From positions 155,465 to 219,464 of the forward strand of contig NZ_RSCL01000007.1 of NCBI RefSeq assembly GCF_003991905.1: DNA of 64,000 bases. Reading direction: 5' to 3'. Positions 26,043 to 35,668 of this stretch are shown here, piece after piece. Position numbers and translations under genes: made by a program. Position 1 is the first letter of the stretch. The number at the start of each line of letters is the position of its first letter. Source of the DNA: Dulcicalothrix desertica PCC 7102. GTDB lineage: Bacteria; Cyanobacteriota; Cyanobacteriia; Cyanobacteriales; Nostocaceae. Below the pieces are notes generated by a model. It searched no databases. It saw only the letters and a program-made list of their open reading frames with translations, and was not told where the DNA came from.

Positions 26043-29000
26043 ATGAAGCCTGTCTTAAACAACCATTTTTACGCTTTGAACAACTGTGAAGAAGCTGTCC
26101 TACATAGCAAAACAAATTTTATAAAGTTAAATAAAGCAAAACGTATTGTTTTTATTGATAATAATATTTCTGATAAGCAAAGCTTGATAGCGGGTGTCAA
26201 ACCAGATATCGAAGTTGTGATACTTGATTCTACTTTAAATGGAGTAGAGCAAATTACTGAAAGTTTACAAGCTACACGATATAACTCGGTTCACATAGTT
26301 TCTCACGGTTTGCCAGGATGTTTGTATCTAGGAAAATCTCCTATGAGCTTAAGCACCCTAGATATTTACGCTAACCAGTTACAACAATGGTTTGAAAAGC
26401 AAGAATTAAATGAATTGCTTCTATATGGTTGTAACGTTGCCGCTGGTGATGCGGGGGAGGAGTTTATTGCTAAGTTACACCACTTAACAGGAGCTTCGGT
26501 TGGCGCCTCAGCAAACCGCACAGGAAGCAAAAGTTTAGGAGCAGACTGGAATCTTGAAATTACCGTTGGTGAGATTACACCTGTTTTGGCATTTAAGCCA
26601 GAAGTTTTAGAGAGTTACAGATTTGCTTTCCCTTATGCTAATGATGATTTTGCTAATCGAATTATTCTTTCTGGTGTTTCAGGTAGCAGCACTGGAAATA
26701 ATCTAGGCGCCACAGCAGAAACAGGTGAACCTACACAGTCAGGGACAAACAACTCTATATGGTGGAGTTGGACGGCGCCATCAAGTGGTATAGTTTCTTT
26801 TAATACCAATACTAGTAAGTTTGATACTTACCTTTATGTTTACACAGGTAGTTCTGTCAGTAGTTTAACGTTACTTAAAAGTGATGATGATAATGGTGAT
26901 GGCAATGCTAGTTTAGTAAGTTTTGAAGCTATAGCTGGAACTACATACCATATTGCAGTGGATGGATATAATAGCGCTACAGGTGATGTGACTTTAAACT
27001 ATGCTTTTAGCCCTAATCTGACTCCAGGCTCAAATACTGCTCCTACTCTCACTGATACAAATGTTACTCTAAACACGATAAATGAGGATGCCAGCTTTCC
27101 TAGTGGAGCAGTTGGAACTCTGATTTCTTCATTAGTGAGCTTGGGTAGTAATGTTAATGACCCAGACAATGAAGCGGTTACTGGTGTTGCAATTACAGCA
27201 GCGAATGCTAGCAACGGCACTTGGTACTACAGTATTAATAACGGCGCTAATTGGAATATATTGGGCACAGTATCTAACAGTAGCGCTCGTCTTTTAGCAG
27301 CAGATGCTAATACCCGCATTTATTTTCGTCCCAATTCAAACTTTAACGGCACTATTAGTAATGCCATAACATTTCGTGCATGGGATCAAAGATTTGGTGC
27401 AAATGGCGATAGTATTGACACAAGCTCAAATGGTAGCTTCACAGCTTTTAGCAGTGCGACAGATACAGCTTCTATTACAGTTAATGCTGTTAACGATGCT
27501 CCTGTAATTACACCTAATCAAACCCTCGATCTAAGTAATAGAACACTTAGTAACGGTACGGTAGTAGGTACTATAATTGCTACCGATGCAGATGCAGGTA
27601 GTACATTATCTAATTGGGTTATCGTTGGAGGCAATACTGACCGCGATGGGGATGGTAGGCAAGCCTTTAGTATAAACAATACCACAGGACAAATAATCAT
27701 TAACGACAGCGATGAACTAAATCCCCAAACTACCCCTAGCATTAATTTGCAAGTTAATGTAAGCGATGGTACAGCTACTAGTATCGCCGAAGTTGTGACA
27801 ATCAAACTTGTACCAAATCCTCCAGGTAGCTTAGACAGCAGTTTTGGTACGGGAGGCAGAGTAACTGCTGGCTTTGGTAGTGGTACTGCATATGCCACTG
27901 CTATCCAAGCCGACGGTAAAATCGTTGTGGTAGGAGAAGCTTACAATGGCTCTAGTGACTTTGCTATAGCTCGTTATAATCCAAACGGTACTTTAGACAC
28001 TAACTTTGGGAATGGTGGTAAAGTAACTACTGATCTTGCTGGCAGAACTGACAGAGGTTACAGTGTTGCTATTCAATCTGATGGCAAAATAGTGGTTGCA
28101 GGTATTACTTATAATGCCAGCAACACAACTGATATTGCAGTGATGCGCTATAACCCGAATGGAACACTGGACACTAACTTTGGAAATGGTGGTCGAGTAG
28201 TTACAGACTTTGATGGAAAAAGCGATTGGATACGTTCCATTGCAATTCAATCAGATGGCAAGATAGTTGTTGGTGGAAGTATTACTGTTAGTACTAGCCC
28301 TCTCAATTCAGATTTTGTTTTAGTACGTTACAACCCAAATGGAACATTAGATAGCAATTTTGGTAGTGGAGGTAGAGTTGTTACTTCTAATAGTAATGGT
28401 CAGGATTCTATTAGTAGCATTACCATTCAGCAAGACGGTAGGATTGTAGCGGCTGGTAATGTAATCAATTCTAGCGGTGGCTTTGACTTCATCTTGGCGC
28501 GCTATAACTCTAATGGAAGTTTAGATACAAGTTTTGGTAGCAGTGGCAAGGTAACAACAGACTTTTCTGGAAAAGACGACTTTGGTGACAGCGTATCGAT
28601 TCAGTCAGATGGCAAGATAGTAGTGGCAGGTAGTACTGGGCAAATAGGCGTAAGTGGAGACTTTGCCCTAGCGCGTTATAACTCTAATGGTTCTCTGGAC
28701 ACTAATTTTGGGAATAGTGGCAGAGTCGTTACAGGAATTGGTAATGGCAACGATGCTGGTCAAAGTTTGGCGATTCTAGCAAATGGCAAAATAGTAGTAT
28801 CTGGCTTTTCTGAAAGTCCAAGTGGTACTACTTATAATAATCGTGATTTTGCTGTAGCTGTATATAATCCAGATGGAACAGTAGATTCCAGCTTTGGTTC
28901 AGGTGGCAAGGTTATTACCCCAGTTGGTAACAGTTCTTCACAAAACACTAGTGTTGCGGTTCAGTCTGACGGAAAAATTGTAGTTGCAGGAAGTAGCAAT

Positions 29001-32000
29001 GGAGATTTTACAGTCATACGTTATGAGGCGCCAATTGGTAGTACCTCCAATACAGGAAATACAGGAAATACAGCTCCTTCTTTAATCGATACCGTTGTTA
29101 CTCTCAACCCTGTCAACAGAGATGCAGCATTACCATCTGGTACAGTTGGTACTTTAGTATCTTCATTTATTGGCATAGGTAGAAACGTTACTGACTCAAA
29201 TACTGGCGCCGTTACGGGTATTGCAATTACCTCTGCTGACAGTACCAATGGCACTTGGTACTATAGCACTAATAATGGAACTAACTGGAATACTTTAGGT
29301 ACAGTTTCCAGCACTAATGCTCGGTTATTAGGAGCAGATAGTAATACCCGTGTATACTTCCGACCAAACGCTGGTTACACTGGCAGCATTGGTAACGGAA
29401 TTACTTTTCGTGCTTGGGATCAAACGAGTGGTGTAGCTGGAGGCATAGCTGATACGAGTGTTAATGGTGGTTCTACGGCTTTTAGTACTGCTACCGATAC
29501 CGCAGCAATAACAGTTAATAACCCAACTCCTATAAATGATAACTTTGCTAATCAAATAACACTCGTTGGGACTTCAGGTAGTGTTACAGGTACTAATATT
29601 GGTGCTACAGCAGAAATAGGAGAAGCTACACAATCAGGAACAAATAACTCTGTATGGTGGAATTGGACGGCGCCAACTTCTGGTACAGTGACGTTTGATA
29701 CGGTAGGAAGTAATTTTGACACATACCTGTCAGTTTATACAGGTACGAGTGTTAATAGTTTGACTTTAGTGAGTTTTAACGATGATAGCGGTGGTGTCAG
29801 TACAAGCCGTGTCAGCTTTAGTGCTACTGCCGGAACAGTTTACCGTATTGCTGTAGATGGATATAGTTCTTCGACGGGCAACATTTCCTTAAATTACTCT
29901 TTGAGTGACAGTACTACTACCACAGGTAATATTGCTCCGACATTAACAGACACGGTAGTCACTCTCAACCCTCTCAACGAAGATGCAGGCGCCCCTTCAG
30001 GAGCAGTCGGTACTTTAGTTTCCTCTATAGTTGATCTAGGTAGAAATGTCACCGACTCTAGAAGTGGAGCAGTAACAGGTATAGCGATTACTAGTATTAG
30101 CACCAGCAATGGTACATGGTGGTATAGCACCAACAACGGAGCGAACTGGCTTCAGATAGGTACACTGTCTAATAGTAATGCCCGTCTTTTAGCAGCAGAT
30201 ACTTTCACGCGCGTTTACTTTCAAGCAAATGCGAATTACAACGGTAGCATTAGTAACGCGATAACTTTCCGTGCTTGGAACCAAACCAGTGGTGTAAATG
30301 GCAGTGTTGCTGACACAACATTAAATGGAGGGTCTACAGCTTTTAGTAGCCTTGCTGATACTGCTTCAATAAATGTAAGTGCGGTTAATGATGCCCCTGT
30401 AATTTCACGTACTTATCCTCTAGGAATTCCGACTAACGCAACTAATGGCAAAATTATTGGGTCTTTAACTGCAACAGATATTGACTCAAGCAACCCTGTC
30501 TTTTCAAACTGGACAATTGCTAGCGGTAACATTGACCTTGATGGTGATGGAAATATGGCGTTTAGCATTAATCCAAATACGGGACAAATTGCTATTAACG
30601 ACGTAGATGACCTTAACCCACGAGTTAACCCTACAGTAAATCTACAGGTAAATGTCAGCGATGGTATAGTTACCAGCGCTAATGAAAATGTTGTGATTAA
30701 GCTCGCGCTCAAATCTGGTGATTTAGACCCGAACTTTGGTATCAGTGGTATAGTCACCACACCTTATACTGCTTACCCCAGTAGCGTAGCGATTCAGTCT
30801 GACGGTAAAATTGTAGTTGCAGGTGGTTATACCAGTTTCGATGTCGCTCGTTACAACGTTGACGGCACTTTAGACACTAGTTTTGGTAATAGTGGCAGAG
30901 TTAATACTGATATTGGACTAGGAAGTGAAACAGGGTATAGTGTTACTCTTCAATTAGATGAGAAAATAATTATTGGTGGACGTGTATGGAATAGCGCCCA
31001 ACCTAACTATCCAGATTTTGCTTTAGCCCGCTACAACGTTGACGGTAGCTTGGATAACAACTTTGGTAATGGAGGTAAAGTCATTACTAATTTTGGTGAA
31101 GATTTTGGTTATAACGTTTTGGTTCAGTCTGACGGCAAGATTATCTTAGCAGGGTTTATAGGTAATGGTAATCCAGATTATGTTTTAGTACGTTACAACG
31201 CTGATGGCAGCTTAGATACAACTTTTGGTAATAGTGGAAAAGTTAACGGCACAAATGGTTATGTAGCAGCGCTACAGTCAGATGGCAAAATTCTGGTTGG
31301 GGGAAGTGTACAAATTCCAAACGTTGCTGAATTTGATTTAGCTTTAGCGCGTTATAACAGTGATGGTAGCTTAGACACTAGTTTTGGTAATGGTGGCAGG
31401 TCTATTGTCTCGATAGGTGTTGGGGAAGAAATTAATAGTATTGCAATTCAAGCTGACGGTAAAATTGTTGTAGCTGGGCATGTATGGAAGTACGTTGGTA
31501 GCACTAGCTCAAATCAAGACGACCTTGCCCTCGCTCGTTTCAATACTGACGGTAGTTTAGATACTAGTTTTGGTTATGGTGGTAAAGTTATTACACCTTT
31601 AAGCACAACTAATGATGACCGTGCAAATGGTTTAACGATTCAGCCAAATGGCAAAATTGTTGTATCTGGCTATTTTGAAAGCGGCTCAAATCGTGAGCGC
31701 ACTGCTGTTTTAGTCGCTTATAACCTAGATGGCACTTTAGATGGTAGTTTTGGTACAGCTGGTCAGGCTATCACTCCGATACTGGGTGTGTACAATGCGT
31801 CACGTGTCGTTACGACTCAAGAAGACGGTAATATTGTTCTTGTTGGTGAAGCGAGGACTTTACCTAGTTTTACAGTTGCACGTTACATTGGAACTTCCAA
31901 CGATATATCTCCTATACCCACAAATACAGCCCCGACATTAACCGATACTGCAGTTACTCTCAGCACAGTTAATGATAACGCAGGTACGCCTTCTGGTGCA

Positions 32001-35000
32001 GTTGGCACTCTAGTATCATCGATAGTGAGTCTTAGCCGTAATGTTACTGACCCTAACAGTGGTGGGTTAACTGGTTTGGCAATTACCAACGCTAATACTA
32101 CTAATGGTACATGGTGGTACAGCACTAATAACGGCACAATATGGAATGCTTTAGGTCAGGTATCGAGTACCAACGCGCTCCTTTTAGCAGCAGATACTTT
32201 CACGCGCGTTTACTTCCAACCAAATGGTATCTTTAGCGGTAACATCAACAACGCCATTACCTTCCGTGCTTGGGATCAGATGGGTGGTACAAATGGTGGT
32301 ACTGCTGACACTACAATCAACGGTGGCGCCACTGCCTTTAGCAGCGCAACAGATACTGCTGCAATTTTAGTTAGAAATACTGGTCCTACTTATCACTTGC
32401 TAGCTAATGGCGATTTTATTCAGGACTGGTCAAATTCAAGTTTAATTACCACCGATGATAATTGGGATAATGTACCTAGTATCAGAGGATTCCGAGGCGA
32501 TAATCTAGTTAACGGTGTAGGTATTAATCCACAAACAGTATTAGCTAATGGCTCTACGACTCCTATCGATGTGATTGCAAATCAAGCAAACCCTGCTACA
32601 AATACAAATAGTGGGATTGCAGAATTTTCTGGAACCATTGCTTTGCGAGGTTCATCAACTGCTACCGCTCCACATTTAGTAGTTTACTTAGATGCAACTG
32701 GTCGTCAGAATCTTCGACTGAACTTTATCCTAAAAGATATTGACACTTCAACCCGCGATGCTATTCAACCTATAGCAGTTCAATACCGTATTGGTAATAC
32801 TGGTGATTTCATTAATCTTCCAGCAGCTTTTGTTCCCGATGCTTCAAACAACGCTCTGACTGATGCTTCTTTTGACGCGCGTGAAGTACGGTTGAGTGTT
32901 TTACTACCAACAGAAATTAATAATCAGTCCCAGGTACAACTCCGCTTCATCACTACCGATGCTTCGGGTGAAGATGAATGGATTGGTGTTGATGATATTA
33001 GGGTTTTAAGTACACCGATTAGTGCTAACCAATCACCTGTGGCAACGAATGACGTTTACCTAGTTGCAGAAAACTCTTCTTTCGTAACTTCTGCGGGCAT
33101 AACAAGGCTGATTCTGGATAGCGATAGAGGTAACTATATTGGACAAAGCGATTATTACAGCTACACTTTAGCAAATGGTAACTTTAATGTTTCGCGTGCT
33201 TATCCAACAAGCAGTACTGCTGATAATGCTGTGCGAGTCAGTTTTACACCCCACACTATACCGTGGAATTATGCTACTCGTTGGGATATGTCATTTGCTG
33301 CCCCACTTAACGCACCACTTACAGCAGGCACGACGTACACAAGTGCAACACGTTTTCCATTTCAAACGAGTAATGCACCAGGTTTAGATGTAAGCGGCGA
33401 TGGACGCGGCTACAATAATTTAAATGGTGAGTTTACTATCAACCAAATTATTTATGGTGTTGGTAGTGAAATTATTAGCTTAGATGCCAGCTTTCAAGAA
33501 TATGGTGATGGCGACCCAATTAATGAAAGTTTAAAAGGTCGCATCCAATATCGTGCGACATCAGGTAATAATCTTCCAGGCGTACTAACTAATGATACTG
33601 ATGGCGAGAAAACAATATTAAGGGCAACACTTGTATCTGGTCCTCAAAATGGTAACTTGGCATTTAATCCTGATGGTTCTTTTACTTATACCCCTAACGC
33701 TGGTTTCAAGGGTATTGATACCTTTACCTACAAATCCAATGATGGTATTACAGATTCAAATGCAGCAACAGTTACTTTAAAAGTTGGTGTAAGTGATGCT
33801 CCTATTATTAGCAGTGTACCCAGTTTTGCTGCTTCCTACACCGAAAATACTTCTGCTATTCCAGTCTTGGAATCTTATATAAGCATTAACGACTCAGATT
33901 CACCAAACTTTGATACAGGCAGATTGACTGTTACCATTAAGAATGGTGTTAGTCCTGATGACCGTCTTACTATTCGTAACGAAGGTAATGGCATCGCACA
34001 AATTAACCTTGATGGCAATATTATTAGATACGGTTCCATTCAAGTCGGCACATTCAGTGGTACTGGTACTCAAGGTTTAGTTGTTAATCTGAATGCGAAT
34101 GCTACCCGCTTTGCTGTTGAAGCAATTTTACGCAACATTACTTTCTCAAACGTCTCTGATAATCCTTCTACTACGCCTCGTACAATCGAGTTTGTTTTAA
34201 CTGATGGTGATGGTGGCGCCAGTTCCGCTGTAACTAGGACAATTAATGTCATCGCGACTAATGATTTACCTACTTCTAGTAATAAAACAGTTTCCTTTAA
34301 CGAAGACATTCTCTATACATTCGGCGCCAATGATTTTCAATTCACTGATATTGACAACACTGACACTTTGCAACAAGTAAGAATCACTCAACTACCTACA
34401 CTCGGTCAATTGTTCCTTGACATTAACAACGACAATCAAGCTGTCGGAGAAGCTATTACCCAAAACCAAATTATCTCAGTTGCTGACCTCGGCAAGCTAA
34501 AATTTAAACCAATTGAGAATGGCAATGGCGCCAATCATTCTAATTTCCAATTTCGAGTTGGTGATGGTAAAGGCTTCAGTAATTTGGCGTATACAATGAC
34601 ACTTGATGTTGCAGCCATTAACGATGCTCCGACTTTCTTGATTGGCGGAAACCAAATTGTCAATCCTGGCGCCGGAATACAAAACATTAATAATTGGGCA
34701 AGTAACTTTAATCCTGGCGCCGCGAATGAGTCAGGACAAAGTATTCAAAGTTACATTGTTGAAGTTATTAACAACTCCAACATTTTTAAAGTGGCGCCAA
34801 CAATAACTCAAACAGGCACCCTTATTTACACACCTGTTGATACAATCGCAACTAGTACTACAGCACAAATTCGAGTGTCTGTGCAGGATAACGGTGGTAC
34901 AGCAAATGGCGGTGTTGATACTTCTATACCTCAAATTTTTACAATCACTGTTAGCGGTGCGACAACAAACATGGTTAATGGTGGTGCAGTTGCTGATGCC

Positions 35001-35546
35001 ATCGTGGGAACTGACAAGAGTGACCGCATTGCTGGATTAGCAGGCAATGACATAATTTACGGTGGATTAGGCAATGACCGAATTTTTGGTGATGCTGGGA
35101 ATGATACGCTTTACGGTGATTTACTTGTACTACCTGCTTACGGTGCCAGTTTTAGTATGAACGACAATATCGGTGGTGGTTCTGGTGATGATTTGATATA
35201 TGGTAACTGGGGTAATGACAAGCTTTATGGAGATGATGGGAATGACCGAATTTGGGGTGGTGATGGTGATGATGAAATTTGGGGTGGTTTAGGCAATGAC
35301 ATTTTGAATGGAGGAACTGGTAAAGACACTTTTGCTCTCGTCAGAAATCAGGGTGTAGATATTATTGAGGATTTCAAAGTTGGTGAGGATGTACTTGGCT
35401 GTGCAGGAGGTTTAAGATTCACTTCGTTGTCATTTATCCAACTTCAGGGCGACACTCTAATTCGCGATCGAGTTAACAATCAAGATGTAGCAGTTTTGAA
35501 AGGATTCACTGGAAGCCTCAATAGCAACAATTTCCGTACTTTGTAA
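26043..35546 (+). CDS. Giant DUF4347 / delta-60 / cadherin-like / RTX surface protein
   Basis: A 3167-residue modular protein. An N-terminal DUF4347 domain (about 33-195) has a His88/Cys130 pair (HIVSHGLPG and LLLYGCNVA). PPC-like beta-sandwiches lie at about 199-323 and 1163-1290. Four copies of a TLTDTxVTLNxxNEDA module start at about 329, 1009, 1298 and 1961. Cadherin-like segments are at about 483-596 and 1446-1558. Two blocks of delta-60 repeats (LDTNFGNGGKV ... IQSDGKIVVAG) span 596-993 and 1558-1949. A large Ig/cadherin-like half follows, then RTX nonapeptides (GGLGNDRIFGDAGND, about 2980-3096). No Sec signal is seen, so it is probably exported by type I secretion with calcium-dependent folding. 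It is likely an adhesin or matrix protein and converges with the usher gene. Confidence 0.9.
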   Translation: MKPVLNNHFYALNNCEEAVLHSKTNFIKLNKAKRIVFIDNNISDKQSLIAGVKPDIEVVILDSTLNGVEQITESLQATRYNSVHIVSHGLPGCLYLGKSPMSLSTLDIYANQLQQWFEKQELNELLLYGCNVAAGDAGEEFIAKLHHLTGASVGASANRTGSKSLGADWNLEITVGEITPVLAFKPEVLESYRFAFPYANDDFANRIILSGVSGSSTGNNLGATAETGEPTQSGTNNSIWWSWTAPSSGIVSFNTNTSKFDTYLYVYTGSSVSSLTLLKSDDDNGDGNASLVSFEAIAGTTYHIAVDGYNSATGDVTLNYAFSPNLTPGSNTAPTLTDTNVTLNTINEDASFPSGAVGTLISSLVSLGSNVNDPDNEAVTGVAITAANASNGTWYYSINNGANWNILGTVSNSSARLLAADANTRIYFRPNSNFNGTISNAITFRAWDQRFGANGDSIDTSSNGSFTAFSSATDTASITVNAVNDAPVITPNQTLDLSNRTLSNGTVVGTIIATDADAGSTLSNWVIVGGNTDRDGDGRQAFSINNTTGQIIINDSDELNPQTTPSINLQVNVSDGTATSIAEVVTIKLVPNPPGSLDSSFGTGGRVTAGFGSGTAYATAIQADGKIVVVGEAYNGSSDFAIARYNPNGTLDTNFGNGGKVTTDLAGRTDRGYSVAIQSDGKIVVAGITYNASNTTDIAVMRYNPNGTLDTNFGNGGRVVTDFDGKSDWIRSIAIQSDGKIVVGGSITVSTSPLNSDFVLVRYNPNGTLDSNFGSGGRVVTSNSNGQDSISSITIQQDGRIVAAGNVINSSGGFDFILARYNSNGSLDTSFGSSGKVTTDFSGKDDFGDSVSIQSDGKIVVAGSTGQIGVSGDFALARYNSNGSLDTNFGNSGRVVTGIGNGNDAGQSLAILANGKIVVSGFSESPSGTTYNNRDFAVAVYNPDGTVDSSFGSGGKVITPVGNSSSQNTSVAVQSDGKIVVAGSSNGDFTVIRYEAPIGSTSNTGNTGNTAPSLIDTVVTLNPVNRDAALPSGTVGTLVSSFIGIGRNVTDSNTGAVTGIAITSADSTNGTWYYSTNNGTNWNTLGTVSSTNARLLGADSNTRVYFRPNAGYTGSIGNGITFRAWDQTSGVAGGIADTSVNGGSTAFSTATDTAAITVNNPTPINDNFANQITLVGTSGSVTGTNIGATAEIGEATQSGTNNSVWWNWTAPTSGTVTFDTVGSNFDTYLSVYTGTSVNSLTLVSFNDDSGGVSTSRVSFSATAGTVYRIAVDGYSSSTGNISLNYSLSDSTTTTGNIAPTLTDTVVTLNPLNEDAGAPSGAVGTLVSSIVDLGRNVTDSRSGAVTGIAITSISTSNGTWWYSTNNGANWLQIGTLSNSNARLLAADTFTRVYFQANANYNGSISNAITFRAWNQTSGVNGSVADTTLNGGSTAFSSLADTASINVSAVNDAPVISRTYPLGIPTNATNGKIIGSLTATDIDSSNPVFSNWTIASGNIDLDGDGNMAFSINPNTGQIAINDVDDLNPRVNPTVNLQVNVSDGIVTSANENVVIKLALKSGDLDPNFGISGIVTTPYTAYPSSVAIQSDGKIVVAGGYTSFDVARYNVDGTLDTSFGNSGRVNTDIGLGSETGYSVTLQLDEKIIIGGRVWNSAQPNYPDFALARYNVDGSLDNNFGNGGKVITNFGEDFGYNVLVQSDGKIILAGFIGNGNPDYVLVRYNADGSLDTTFGNSGKVNGTNGYVAALQSDGKILVGGSVQIPNVAEFDLALARYNSDGSLDTSFGNGGRSIVSIGVGEEINSIAIQADGKIVVAGHVWKYVGSTSSNQDDLALARFNTDGSLDTSFGYGGKVITPLSTTNDDRANGLTIQPNGKIVVSGYFESGSNRERTAVLVAYNLDGTLDGSFGTAGQAITPILGVYNASRVVTTQEDGNIVLVGEARTLPSFTVARYIGTSNDISPIPTNTAPTLTDTAVTLSTVNDNAGTPSGAVGTLVSSIVSLSRNVTDPNSGGLTGLAITNANTTNGTWWYSTNNGTIWNALGQVSSTNALLLAADTFTRVYFQPNGIFSGNINNAITFRAWDQMGGTNGGTADTTINGGATAFSSATDTAAILVRNTGPTYHLLANGDFIQDWSNSSLITTDDNWDNVPSIRGFRGDNLVNGVGINPQTVLANGSTTPIDVIANQANPATNTNSGIAEFSGTIALRGSSTATAPHLVVYLDATGRQNLRLNFILKDIDTSTRDAIQPIAVQYRIGNTGDFINLPAAFVPDASNNALTDASFDAREVRLSVLLPTEINNQSQVQLRFITTDASGEDEWIGVDDIRVLSTPISANQSPVATNDVYLVAENSSFVTSAGITRLILDSDRGNYIGQSDYYSYTLANGNFNVSRAYPTSSTADNAVRVSFTPHTIPWNYATRWDMSFAAPLNAPLTAGTTYTSATRFPFQTSNAPGLDVSGDGRGYNNLNGEFTINQIIYGVGSEIISLDASFQEYGDGDPINESLKGRIQYRATSGNNLPGVLTNDTDGEKTILRATLVSGPQNGNLAFNPDGSFTYTPNAGFKGIDTFTYKSNDGITDSNAATVTLKVGVSDAPIISSVPSFAASYTENTSAIPVLESYISINDSDSPNFDTGRLTVTIKNGVSPDDRLTIRNEGNGIAQINLDGNIIRYGSIQVGTFSGTGTQGLVVNLNANATRFAVEAILRNITFSNVSDNPSTTPRTIEFVLTDGDGGASSAVTRTINVIATNDLPTSSNKTVSFNEDILYTFGANDFQFTDIDNTDTLQQVRITQLPTLGQLFLDINNDNQAVGEAITQNQIISVADLGKLKFKPIENGNGANHSNFQFRVGDGKGFSNLAYTMTLDVAAINDAPTFLIGGNQIVNPGAGIQNINNWASNFNPGAANESGQSIQSYIVEVINNSNIFKVAPTITQTGTLIYTPVDTIATSTTAQIRVSVQDNGGTANGGVDTSIPQIFTITVSGATTNMVNGGAVADAIVGTDKSDRIAGLAGNDIIYGGLGNDRIFGDAGNDTLYGDLLVLPAYGASFSMNDNIGGGSGDDLIYGNWGNDKLYGDDGNDRIWGGDGDDEIWGGLGNDILNGGTGKDTFALVRNQGVDIIEDFKVGEDVLGCAGGLRFTSLSFIQLQGDTLIRDRVNNQDVAVLKGFTGSLNSNNFRTL

Positions 35547-35560
35547 AATGTATTAGGTGT

Positions 35561-35579
35561 CTTCGGATGGCTTCCGAAG
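35561..35579. terminator. Possible bidirectional terminator hairpin
   Basis: CTTCGGA-TGGCT-TCCGAAG stem-loop shortly after the giant RTX gene stop and before the convergent usher stop. There is no T-run. Confidence 0.4.
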
Positions 35580-35668
35580 GCACTCAAGACTTACGGGAGT
35601 GGGCGCCACGTCTTAATTTATTAGTTTTTAGACTGTGCTTCAATTTATTAAAGGCAAAGTCTTTAGGT

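Noticed and set aside
27518..27898. Minus-strand frames of 70-126 codons inside the giant RTX gene
   Set aside because: They recur at equivalent places in each internal repeat, as expected for antisense shadows of repeated coding DNA.
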